Below are positions 1-13,603 of a stretch of 64,000 bases of DNA, piece after piece (the first letter of the stretch is position 1; the number at the start of each line of letters is the position of its first letter). The stretch is from Anaeramoeba flamelloides. Taxonomy: Eukaryota > Metamonada > Anaeramoebidae. The stretch covers positions 8,292,501 to 8,356,500 of the forward strand of contig JANTQA010000008.1 of assembly GCA_027625915.1 (NCBI GenBank), written 5' to 3'. Position numbers and translations under genes: made by a program. The notes beneath the pieces were generated by a model, which was given only the letters and a program-made list of their open reading frames with translations, was not told the DNA's origin and searched no databases.

Positions 1-3000
1 CACACTGAAAACAACAATGAAATCAACAACAAAAACAGCAGCAGCAGCAGTAGCGAAAACAAGAACAAGAACAACAATGATAATAAAAAAAAAAATAAAA
101 AGAAAAATCAAAAGATCAAAAATGAACATGGAATTTTTTCAAAATTCTCAATTGCAAATGAAATTATATTGAATTCAATTTCTTTATTTAACCCAAACAA
201 TTATGAAATTGATAAAAATCCAAATACCAATGAGAACGATCAAAACCAAAATAATATCTATAATGAAAAAATTGTTAAAAATTCAAAAATTATATTAAAA
301 TTTTATCTTTATGATTTTTTAATTAATAAATTACTTTATTTAAAAACAAATCAAACCGAAAAAAAGCTTTTAATTGAATGCTTTTTACAAAATCAAATAA
401 TTAATATAATTTATCAGCCAATTTTTTCGATAAATTGTAACGAAGATCATAATATTACAAATAATAATACAGGATTAATTAAAACATACCAAACAATAAC
501 TTTAAAATTTTTAAAATACATTATACTCTATTTACCAAATAATTATTTCTTGTTTAAAAATTTATTAACATTTTTGGATTTAAATAAAAATAATCCTTAT
601 TTAATTCATAAAATTATAAAAATTTTTCATTATAATTTAATAACTCAGCCTGATCTAATAATAGACTTTTATCATTCTATAAAAATACATTATCGTCTTT
701 TTCTGGTTATTTTAACTTATTTAATAAAATTAAATTCTAATTTAACCCCTAAAAATGAATATTGTAACTTCAAAAAAAACTTTTTAATAATATTTAATCC
801 TATTTTACAAAAAGGTCTATATTTATTTCAACAATTAAATAATGAAAATAATGATTACAATTTCAAAATCAATAAAAGAAATACATTCTTTATGAAAAAA
901 TGTATTACTCAGTATTATAAATTATTAAAACTTTTATTAAAGCCACAAACTTTTATTCAACAAATTATTGAAGAAAACGCGAATGAATATTCGTTAATAA
1001 TTTTTGCCTTTCTTCATCAAGATATAATAAATAATATAAAAATAATGAAATTACTTGAAATTTTATTATTACAAAATCCAAAACATAACAAAAACAATAA
1101 TGTTTTTACCAATCTAATTCATTATTTATCGAACTTGTGTGATAATATAACATTTAATAATTTCATTAGTCAAAAAATGAATACAATTGTAAATTTATTA
1201 TTAAAAATTTTAAAACAAAATCCAAAAGTTTGTAAACCAAATCAAATGAAACAAACATTTTCTTGCCTCATAAAATTATTAAAATATCATTTAGATTTTA
1301 AAAATGATAATGAAAAAGAAAAAACAATGGAAAAAGAAAAGGAAAATAAAAAAAAAAAGGAAAAAGAAAAAGAAAATGAAAATGAAATCAAAAAAGAAAA
1401 AGAAAAAGAAAAAGAAAAAGAAAAAGAAAAAGAAAAAGAAAAGGAAAAGGAAAAAGAAAGGGAATTTGTTCATATAAATAACAATACTGAAGATCAAAAT
1501 GAAATTAAATCTGAAAATGAAATTAAACGCCAAAAGGAAAAAAATAATGGTGAAGCAAAGAAAAAAATGGAAAATCATAGTTTTTTATTAAAAATAACAA
1601 AACTTATCAATTTAATTTTAAAAAATAATTTAAATTATACATTTCATTTTAAAGATGTTTACAATTCATTAAAATTAGTACTTCCTCAGATAATATCTAT
1701 TTTTTTCCTAAATAAGAAAACAATTAGAATTGAAAATATAAATAATATTAATAAAAATAAAATTAAAGACGAAAATACAAAAAAACAGCATTTTTATTTT
1801 CAGCAATTATTAAATTTATTAACTTCTGGTGAAGAATTTAACCTTGAAAACAATTATATTATTTCAAATAGATATGCAATCAAATTGCTTTTTTCAATTT
1901 TTTCGAGTTATGATCAAAAATACTTTTTAAAACTATTAGATATTTTCTTAATCATATGTAAAAAAACCTTTTTAAATATTTCTTGTTGTTGCGAAATGAA
2001 AGTAATCAAAGAATTATTAACATTAATCCCAAAATTTAAAGAAAAGCATCAAATTAAAAAAAAAATTATTGCCTTAATTCTGTTATTAGGAAATTATTCA
2101 ATATCAAGAATTGAATTAACAATGATATTTAAATTAATAAAATCTTTTCCAGGTATGATTTCTTTTTTCTTTATATTCTTTTTTAAAAATTCTGTTCTGA
2201 AAATGAACTGTTTAAAAATTCGAGTCGGTATTTATTGGAGAATTTTTGAAAATTCAATTTATTTGTACTGGATCCTTTATAAATCTTGAAAAATAAAAAA
2301 AAAAATAGCTCGAAAATACAAGTTTCAAATAATTGATATTCAATACATTCAGTCATAATCTAGGTTATTTCCAAAAAAAGACAAGGCAAATTTATTTTAA
2401 AAAAATATTAATTATTCGAATAAATTTTAAAATGACTATTTTAATAATTAAAATTGTTCTTCAACTTTGGAAAATTTTAAATTTTCAAAAAAAAAACACA
2501 AGAAAAACATTACCGAAAATTTTTTAAATTGTCAAGTAGATTAACTTAAATAATTTTTTTTTGTTTGTATAAACTTGTAATCACTTAACTTTTGAATTTT
2601 ATTTGAAAGAATAAAAGATTTTTGAATTTAATTGTTTTAAAGAAATGATATTGTTGAAAATAGGGCTAATTTAGATGGTGTGGAGAAAAATACTTTAATA
2701 TCTTTATTTTTAGACCATTTCGTTAACAAAAAAGACAATTTTACAATAAAAGAATGCTTAATTAAGAAAAAAAAATTTTTTCAAAGGGATTGTTGTGTAT
2801 CTAAGAGAAAATAATAATTATGCTTTAAAAATTATCAGTAAAAACATCTCTGCTTAACACTGAAAAAGAAAAACAGAAATATTGAGAAAGCAAGATGTCG
2901 CTTTTTCAATAATGCTTTTTTAAAAGAATTTAATTTGTCTATATGTTTATGAGAAAAATTAGTTCTGCTGATGAAAAGTTATATTTTTATTATAAATTTA

Positions 3001-3802
3001 TTTTTGATTGGATTTTTACAAAGTAATTATTTTAAAAAAAAGTGAAAATATCTTTTTATTTTTTATTTATTTATTGAGAAAAAGAAGTAATTAAAGAAAT
3101 ATTTATCAACATAAAAAAGAGAGAGAAGAAGAAAAATAATTAATTTTAGAAATAAAATAATAATAATATCATTTTAATAGCCAAATTAAAAATTTATCAA
3201 TGTATTTAGGTTTTCCAGAATTTAAAAAAAAAATTAGAGTAAAAATTATATGATTTTACTCTATTCTTTAAATTCTGAAAAACATCTGTTAGCTTTTTTT
3301 TTAATTTAACAAATAAAAAGGAAATTTCCTCAATATTTTTTTTATTTCTAAAATTAAAAAAAATTATTGTTAGCGTTTCTTGGAGTTTTCTGTTCATATG
3401 GAAAATCAATAGATTTTCGTTAGGTTTTTTTTACTTTAGAAATAAACCGAAAATTTTAATAAATTTTCTGTTTATTTCTAAAGTAAAAAAAAAAAACCTA
3501 GAACACTTCACAAATAAAATAGAAAACCTCAAAAAAACCTAGAACATTTAACAAATAAAAAAGAAAACCACAAGCAAAGCACCATTCGGTTTTTCAGAAT
3601 TTACATTTATTTAATTAAATCTTAGATTTTACTCAATTCTTTTTAATTATGGAAAATCTGAGTTATTTTTTTATATGATTTTGAAATAAAAATGAAAAAT
3701 CAATGATTTTTCTCAATTCTTTTGAATTCTGGAAAATCACCGTGGAAGACACCGTCAAGTACCTAGCTTTTTTTGGGTTTTCTGTTTTTTTGAGAAAAAT
3801 CA

Positions 3803-3835
<33 letters not shown>

Positions 3836-6800
3836 ATGAGGAAGTGTAAATTACACTCTAAATGCCCTTTTACTTAAATTCCCTTTTAGGAATTTAAACG
3901 TAAAATCAAAGATTCCACGATTATTAATTAATGAAAATAATTTCAAGCTGTCTTGACTTAAAATTATTTCATTAAAATTTGATTCTTTTAATTTATTGTG
4001 AAAAATATCAATCTATCTTTTGTATAGGAAGGAAACACCCATAAAAAGTGATCAATATTTTCTATTATCTCTTTATGTTCATATTTTAAACATAAAGGAC
4101 AAAATTTATTTGAGTTTTTATTCATTACATAGTAATATCTATTTAAGCAGTTAGTAAATGTTCTGAATTTTAGAATTGTTGAGCTTGATGGATAACACAA
4201 GTATTTTTGATTAATAAATATTTTTTTTTGGTTTTTAATTATTTGAAAATATTCTTGTACTTTCCAACTGGTAGAATTTAACAACTCATCCTAATTATAA
4301 TTATAAATTTCGTTTTTAAGAAGTTTTAAACTTTCTGAATTCCAATTGATTTTATTATTTATTCTTTGGTTAATTTTTATTCGTTTATTTAGATAAGGGA
4401 GATAAATTTTTTAATTTATTTTTGAATTTGAATTTCTTTTTATTAATTGAAATTATCAAATTTTCAAATTTAAATTCTGTTTTATAGATAAAAACTGGCG
4501 TATTTCTGTTTATTTTGCATATTTCAGTAATGAATGTGTTAATCCAGGAATTTAAATAATTTAGGGTTGCAATTTTATAATTAGTTATATATTTCTAAAT
4601 CATGTGTCAATTGACTTAATATTAAAGATTTAAATAATCTAATTTTCAAATTATTTGTTAGTAAATAATTATTAAATAATTGTTTAGAATTGTTATAAGT
4701 TTCTTTTGCCTTTTTCAGATTATATACTAAATGTGAAATTTTTTCAAAAAAAAATCCCAAATATTTAATCTTTGATAAATCTTGTGATATTTCTGTTTTG
4801 TCTTTATTAGGTTTTAATCCAATTGAATAATTATTTGATATATTAATATTAATTTTCTATTTATTTGATTTATATTTCCTTTTATAATTAAAATTAAATC
4901 ATCTGCAAACATTTGACAATGATTTGTTAATGGTATTATTTTTAATAAAAGAAAGTGTGAAATAAGAGCAAATATGATAGGTGATAAGGGATCTCCTTGG
5001 AATATACCAAGTATTTCTCCTTGATAATATTTTAATAAAAAAGTTTTTAATAATTTTTATAAAAATCAATTTTTTTAATAGTTCTTCTAATTATTTTTAA
5101 ATTTATTGAATCAAAATATTTTGCTATATCAATCATTTTAATATAAGTTATATCATTTTCATTTTCATTTTTTGATTTTATTTGTTCTGCTATTTGAAGT
5201 ATTTGAAATTATTTCAAAATTTTATAAGTTGAAATTTTTTATTTTTTAGATATCTGTAAGATTAAAATTTCTAACAATAATTGTTTTGAAATTATGATAT
5301 TTTTATTATTAAATTTTGAATAATTTTAATAAATTCATTTTTTCTATCTTCTCTTAGATATAAATTTATAAAAATTATATCTGTGAGGCGAATTATTTGT
5401 ATATCTTGGTCTGGATATTGGATAAAATTCTCAAATGTTGATTTCCATTTGACAATTTTTTTCTGAAATAGTTATTCTCAAAAATCAAAATCAAGTTTTG
5501 AGAAAAATCTTTGAATTAGAGTATCCTCCGAAATTAAATTTCAGATCTAATTTTAGTTATTTGGCACTCATAAAAGGAAAATTTTAATCCAAAAGTTTTG
5601 CTAACAACTGCATATATATTTTTCAGACACCAAAATTTCCAAAATATTACTTTAATTTTTTTTTCAGAATATAGTTATTAATAAAATTGAATGTATGATA
5701 AAATAATATATTCTTGATAACAATAAAACAAAAAAATAAATAAAATATCAAACTGTTCTTATTAAATTTCTTAAAAAAAATATTTTTTTAATTTAAATTT
5801 TTTTTATTCTTTAACTTAAATAATATTAAAGATGAAAAATGTCCACCTGAAAGGCCAGAATTAATTTCAATGGTAAATGATTTAATAAAGTTTGAAAACA
5901 AAGAGACTACAAAATTTTTTCAATTTAATGGAAAAAACAATTTTCTTCAAATTAATAAAGAAATTGATTTTCCTAAAAACGGTTTCACTTTTTGTTCCTG
6001 GTTTTATCTTGAATTAATCGGCAACAACAGCAGCAGCAGCGATAGCAACAACACACATTATGAATATCCAATTTTTTCCTTTTTTTCGCAAAATAGGAAA
6101 TCAGGTATTGAATTAATAATAAATCAAGAAATTGAAGATAATAAATTCCAAAATCAAAATAATGAAAAAAAAAATTTAAAATATAGAATAATTAAATCAA
6201 ACAAAAAAATTGATATCAATTTCAAATTTGATTATCCAACAAGAAAATGGTTTTTTTTAAGTCTTTCACATGATCCAAATAATGAAGAATTGAAAATTTA
6301 CATCAATGAAAAAATGATCCAAAAATGTCATTTCAACTACCCAAAATTTGAACAAAATTTATCAACAAATTTTATCGGAAAAAATGTAAGATTTTTGAAA
6401 AAGTCAAAAAACTTAAAATTTTGTGGTAAAACCAAATCAATAATATTTTTCAATAAAGTAATTCACGAAAATTCAATTATTTTACTTTCAAAAAATAAAT
6501 CAGAAAATATTTTTAGATTACTTTCAACTCAATATGAAAAGCAAGAATCTACTAATTTAATTAATGGTTTTAATAAAAAAATTGAATCCTTTTATGATGA
6601 AAATATTCAAAATCAAAAGAATTTAACTTCATATATTTATTTGCACTATCATCCCAACCATATAAAAAATAATATATGCTACGATCAATGCTCAAATTCA
6701 ATTTTACCAAAAAATGCGAAAATTTTTGGAATGTTCTTTCATTATCAAAACTCAATTATTGACTCAATCAATTGCCTTGGGGGTATTAAAATATTTTTCC

Positions 6801-9800
6801 CCTTTTTCATACTGTTAGATCAAAAAATTTTTAATAAAAATTCAAACAAATTAATCCCACTTTACAAAACAAATATAAGTAAGTGTTATTTCTTTTTTGC
6901 CTACATCTATTTCTTTATTTTATTTTTTTTTTTTTTCTATTTGATTAATATATACATATTATTTATATTATAATTATCTCTATTTTAAACATTTTTAATT
7001 TGCTAATTTATTATTCTATTTGTTTCTATTTGTATCTATAATTTTAATTTAATAATAAAGATCCAAAATTAATTGAAATCATTTCAAAATTAATGAATTC
7101 TAAAACATTTCAAGACGAAATGATAAAGATTTCTGGATTCAAACTATTATCATATCAATACACACAGCTTAATAGAATGCATATTACATTACCAATGACT
7201 CAAACGTTGAATAGAATTGTGGAAACCTTAGAAAATGAAAAATTATTTAAAAGTTACTTATTTGATTTTCTCTTCAATTTTGAAATTTGGATATACTGCG
7301 ATTTTGAAATACAATTACAAATATTAATAATCTTAAAAACAATTATCCAAACAAAGCCAAAGCAGATTATATTTATAAAGCATTTTTTACAAATATTATT
7401 ACAATACTATTGGATTAATTTAACAAAATATTCAAAGGCGGAAGATAATAAACTTCATTTAGAATCAAACTTTTCAAAGCAATTATTGTTTTTGAGAGAA
7501 AAAATATTTCAAATTTTAAAATTAATTTTAAAAATATTTAAAAACCCAATTGATTTTCAAGAAATTTTTCAATATTGTTTCTTAATTTCAAAACCAAATT
7601 TAACTGATGAACTTTTTGAATTCTTAAAATTTTTATTAGATATTTTCAACGACAAAAACATTCTATTACAATTTATTAATCATACTACTAATAATAATGA
7701 AGAATCTGAATATGGATATGAAAGTATAAATAATAATAATAATGAAAACTATCAAGATAAAAAGAATTATACTTTAAATTTGAAAAATGATGTTTTGTTG
7801 TATTTAATTGAATTATTAAATAACCCAAATGAGAAAATTAGAATAATTGTTTTAAAAATTTTGTTTAAAATTGAAATGCTTTCTCGAAAACATCATTTAA
7901 AAAAAATAAGGTTATATGAAAGGGGAACAAATAAATGTTTTCAATGTTTTAAAAAAAAAATCTTATTATTTCCATTAACAGAAAATATTTCTATTATGAT
8001 TTTTTCTTTATTAATATGTCAAAAAAGATATAATTTAAGATTTTCTTGGGATTCTTCAAAAATTATTTTTCGTAATCCATTATTAATTGAAATAATTTTC
8101 CAAAATATTTCAAAATTTCCAAATTTTTTTGGTATAAATTTTTTAAAAGAAATTTTCCAATTAATTAACGAGAATGATAAAAATAAAATAATATTTTTAA
8201 ATAAAATTCCAAAATGGAGATTAAAATTATTAAATATCTTAGATTGGGAATTATTAAGCTTTCCAGATAGTCAAAATAATATCAAAAACAAAAATAATAA
8301 TAACAAAAACAAAAATAATAATAACAAAAATAATAATAATGATAACAAAAATAAAAATAATAACAACAAAAATAATATTAATAACATTAACAATAATGAA
8401 AGAAATGATAACAATGTTAAATTAATAATTAAAGAATTATTTAATATTAAAGCAATTATTCAAAATTTAATCAATCAAAAAATTGGTTTAGATATTGATT
8501 TGATTTCACCAAAATTTTTAATAATAATTTTCCAACTTTTTGATCAAATACATTATTATTCATTTTTTGAATCTGTTAATAAGCCAAAGCAATTAATTGA
8601 AAATTCTAAAAATGAAAATGAAGAAATAATAAAAACTATAAGAACTGCCAAAGAAATATTTCAAAATCAAAAATATTTTATTTATTTTTCTTCAAAAATG
8701 TTTGTAAATTTATTTCATAAATTAAATACAGAATTTAATAATAATTTAAAACATAAGACACAAATAAAATCGCTTTCATATTATCAAAAAATATTGAAAT
8801 TTACTATGGTTATTGAAAAGGAATTATTTAATAAAAAAAATTTCATTACTGGCATTTTGATTAATAATAATGTTAGCAAGAAATCAAAAAAAAATAATAA
8901 ATGGGTTGTTTTAAATAACAATGTCATTGAATATTATTTACAATACTTGATTACTTTAAATTTTTTTGAAACTAAAATTGAAGATAAACAGATAATAAAA
9001 TTTAATAATGAACAATTAATTAGTTTAATTTTTTTAATCATAAATTTAAGTTTTCAAAAAAATTACTCTGTATTAAAATTTCGTAAATATATCTCTTATT
9101 TATTTTTAATTTTAAAGGCAATAAAAAATCAAAAAAAAAATATAATCGAATCTAAAATACTTTTTCAAATTGTCTTGTATATGTTAATCCAATTTTTATA
9201 TTATCAGATGCACCTGAAGGGAAAGCAAATAAATAAAAAATTAAAATTAAAAAATATCAATATGAAAATTGAGCATATAAAAATTTTCTTGTCCGATTTA
9301 TTTTTAGAAAAGGAACAATTCGAAGGAATTTTCCAAAACGAAGATTTAATACCTAGCAATAGTACACAAAATAAAAATTTAAAAAAAATTGATTTAATTT
9401 TTCAAAATATAATTAATAAAAAAAATAATTGGTTAATTATCCTCAAAAATTTAAAAGAAATCACTTTAAATTTTTTTAAAAAAAAAAGAAATTTTTATAT
9501 AGATCCAAAGTATTTCAATATTGCCACTAATGTAAATAGTATTGATGTTAATGTCAATTTTGATGATCTTAAGAACCCGAATCATAATCATAATCATAAT
9601 TATAACAAGAGTAAGAACAATAGCAAGAACAAGAACAAGAACAAGAATAAGAATAAGGGTAAGACTAACGATGATCGTGATGATAATTTAATTGAATTTA
9701 ATGATTTATCTTTAGAAAACACAAATTATAAACTGTATAAAAAGCAAAAAATAATACAATTATGGGTTTCACTTTTAAATAGTTTATCTATAGAAATTTC

Positions 9801-12800
9801 AATTTGGAAAAATTTGAAAAAAACTTTAATAAAATTTAAATTATCAAATTATTTTGATACCAAGAACATTAAAAGAAAATTAATAAGAAACTATAAATAT
9901 TCAAATCACCACCATGCTTGCTTTGAAAGGAATAGAAAAAAAATAAATCAGCCAATATTGGATGATTCAACTTTTTTAAATAAATTATTAAATAATCTAT
10001 CATTTAAAAATTTATATTTATATTCCAAAATGAATGATCAGAATATAAATAAAAATCAGAATCATAATGAATATAACAATAGCCAAAGCCCGAATCATAA
10101 TGGTGGCAGTGGTGGCAGTGTTAGTAGTAGCAATAGCAAGAAAAGTAATATGAATAGCCATAATAGTTATAGTAATAATAATCATAATCATAATATATTA
10201 AAATATCAAACTAGTTGTCAAAGAATTATACCAATGTGTATAATCTATGGAAAATTGTTAATTTACACAAACGCAATAAAATTTTATATCGATTTTGAAG
10301 AAACAAAACAAGAAAATCCAAAATTAGAATTTTATAAAAAAAAATTTCAAAAAAAATATATAAAATATTCAAAAATTAAAGCTATTTATAAACGGAGGTA
10401 TAGACTAAGGCACACTGCAATCGAAATCTTTTTAAAAAATGGAAAGTCATATTTTTTTAATTTTGATACAGTAAATATGCAAAATATAATTTACCAAAAA
10501 ATGATAAATTTGTATAATGGTAATTTTATACATTATGGTAACAAAACTGCACAACAAATTTTGAAAAAAATGGGAATAACAAAACTATGGCAAGAAAGAA
10601 AAATTTCCAACTTTGATTATCTCATGCAATTAAATTTTATTACTGGCAGAACTTTCAATGACCTTTCTCAATATCCTGTTTTCCCTTGGATTATTACAGA
10701 TTATGTCTCAGATAAAATTGATTTAAATGATGACAATATTTACAGGGATCTTTCAAAGCCAATAGGTGCTCTAAATCAAGATAATTTAAAAAAATTAAGA
10801 ATAAATTATAAAATTTCCAAAATGGAATCAAATACGCCTCCGTTTTTATATGGTAGTCATTATTCAAATACTGGAGCGCCATTGTATTATTTATTAAGAA
10901 TAGAGCCTTATACAAGTTATGCAATACAGCAATTTGGTTTGTTTTTCTTTTTCTTTTTTTTTTTTTTTCAATTCTTTTCTTTTCTTTTCTTTCCTTTTAT
11001 TTTCTTTGTTTTTTAATTCTAATCAATTCTTTTTTTGTATTTTTTTTTTGTGTTCCAATGTAATCTTTAGTAAATTATAAAATATCTAATTCCAGATGAA
11101 TTTGTTTTACAAAATAAATTTTTAAATTCAAAAGAAATTGGAAAATAAAAAAATCTAATTGAGATTTTCGAGAATTGATCCAAATAAAATTAAAGATTTT
11201 ATTATATTCTTTTAAATTCTGGAAAAAAATAAACATCAAACAAGTGTACTTCTAGTACTCACTCTTTCTTGGAAAAAAAAAAAAGAAAAGAAAAAAGAAA
11301 AAGGTTTAGTTAAGAATTTGATCCCAACCATTTTCATTATACTCTTCTGTTTTACAGATCAAAACAATTGTTTAAAATAATTTTTTTTTCCAAAAATTAC
11401 TCGAAATTTGGAGGGAATCCAGTGACGTTTTTCCCTAGGATTCATTTTTTTTTTTTTTGATCCTCAAATATAAAAAAACTCTGAGGATTATTAAACTTTT
11501 TTACTTTACTTTTTCTTGCGATTTTGGTCTATAATAGAAAATTTTTAAAATTCAATCTTTGAATTTTTTAAAAAATAGACTTTTTTGAATGTTTTAAAAA
11601 TAAAAGAATTTGTTTCAATTATTGTGAAAAAAAATTAAAAGAAAAAAAAAATAATTTCAATATACCTAAAAAACAATTAGATACGAAATTGAAAAAAAAA
11701 TACCTGACACGAAAATAATCCCTGACATCTTTATTAATTATGAATATTAGGAAAATTGTTTTATCCTTGATTTAAAATAATTTCTTTGATTTAAGAATCA
11801 AACTTTTAAAATTATAACTATATACTTATTAGAATGATGATTAATTAAATTACACTTGTTTAAAACACTATTCAATCAATCAAAAAACGAAGAATAAAGA
11901 TTATCAATTGTGCCAAATTCATAGCAAACCTCTATAAAACTCTTTTTTTTTTTTTTCAAAAAAAGTTGATCTACTTTGGTTTATCAAACAATTAAATGAG
12001 TATTCTATATATACCCCTATTTTAATGAACTTTAGGTAGGTTTATTACTGACTCATAAAAAATTGGTTATTTCTAAAAAGGATTTGATTCTAAATAAAAG
12101 AAATTATTTTAAATCAAGGATAAAACAATTTTCCTAAAATTAACAATTAAAAATCGATGTAGGGATTATATTTGTGTTACATATTTTTTTTCAATACGAT
12201 AATTATATTCAAGAAATAATAAAACATATTTTTCGGTAAAAATTTTTCGATCAAAAATATTTTATTCTCACAACCTATTAAGAAAGGTGAACTTAGGTTG
12301 TAACTAAAAATGTCCCGAGAGTTAATAGGTGTTAAATTTAGTGCTAGTTTGTATTGTGTCTTCATGCAACAAAAGCGATATAAATCTGAAATGAACAAAT
12401 CTTATTTCTCACTTTTTCTTAATCGTTTTAACAAATAAACTATTTAATTCATCAATAGATGGTAAATTTGATCATCCTGATAGATTATTCCATTCAATGG
12501 TTGAAACGTGGCATAATTGTTTTAAAACATCTGGTGATGTCAAAGAATTGATCCCTGAATTTTTTTATATGCCAGAATTTTTAACAAATTCTAATGATTT
12601 TACAATGGGTGTAAGGGCAGATAAAACAATTGTAAATGATGTAATTTTACCACCTTGGGCGAATGATTCACCTGAAGAATTCATTAGTGTGCAAAGAAGA
12701 GCATTAGAATCTGAATATGTAAGTGCGCATTTAAATGAATGGATTGATTTAATTTTTGGTTATAAGCAAAGAGGGGAGGAGGCAGTTAAAGTGGATAATG

Positions 12801-13530
12801 TTTTTTATTATTTAACTTATGAAGGGATGGTTGATTTTGATAAAATCACAGATCCAATAGACTATGAAGCAAAATTATCGCAAATAAATAACTTTGGTCA
12901 ATGCCCAATACAATTATTTACCAGAGCTCATCCAAAGAGAATACCTTTAACAAAAACAAATAACAAGGGTAAGGGCAGGAGAAGGAGAAAGAGCAAAAGT
13001 GGCAATAATAACACGAATAATTTAAATGATATCATTAAAAGTGGTAATAGTGATGAAACTGGTAGTCAAAGTAGTAGTAGTGTCAGTATTAAAGAGAAAA
13101 AACGAAAAAATGAATATGATCAAGATTCTATTAACTACTATACCGAAGGATCAATTTTTGAGGAAAACGATTTTATAAAAAATTATTTTTGTTATACTAA
13201 AAATAAGAAGAATCCTTTAATAATGAAATTTAATGTCGGTAAAAGTCCAATTATTTTTCTGAATCTATTTGAATCTTCAACCTTATTAAATTTAATTGGA
13301 ACAACCAAAAAATTATTAACTATTGATCAAAAGGGTAATCTATATTTAAACTTGTTAATAACCAACCAAACAAAAAAAAATACTTCTTTTCTTGAGCAAA
13401 ATAATAATAATAATTTACAATTAGAAATTAACATAAAAATTGAAACAATTCAAAAAATTGGTGAACATTTTTCGACAATGGTGATAAGCGATGGCGGGAA
13501 ACCAAAATTAAATAACGTAGATGATGTTGT

Positions 13531-13603
<73 letters not shown>

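Larger units (their letters stand above)
2153..5831 (+). other. Intron 1 of the BEACH gene (3,679 bp)
   Basis: Donor GTATGA at 2153 follows the codon CCA; acceptor ends ATTAAAG at 5831. Splicing makes a GAT codon and restores the frame into the lectin-like exon (DEKCPPERPEL). The intron holds an antisense LINE relic, a modular repeat cluster and an AT microsatellite; 2300-3200 and 5470-5830 show only AT-rich sequence. It is far longer than intron 2 (182 bp, 6879-7060). Confidence 0.9.

Noticed and set aside
1291-1578. Minus-strand open frame rich in phenylalanine
   Set aside because: Antisense shadow of the GAAAAA repeat in the BEACH exon.
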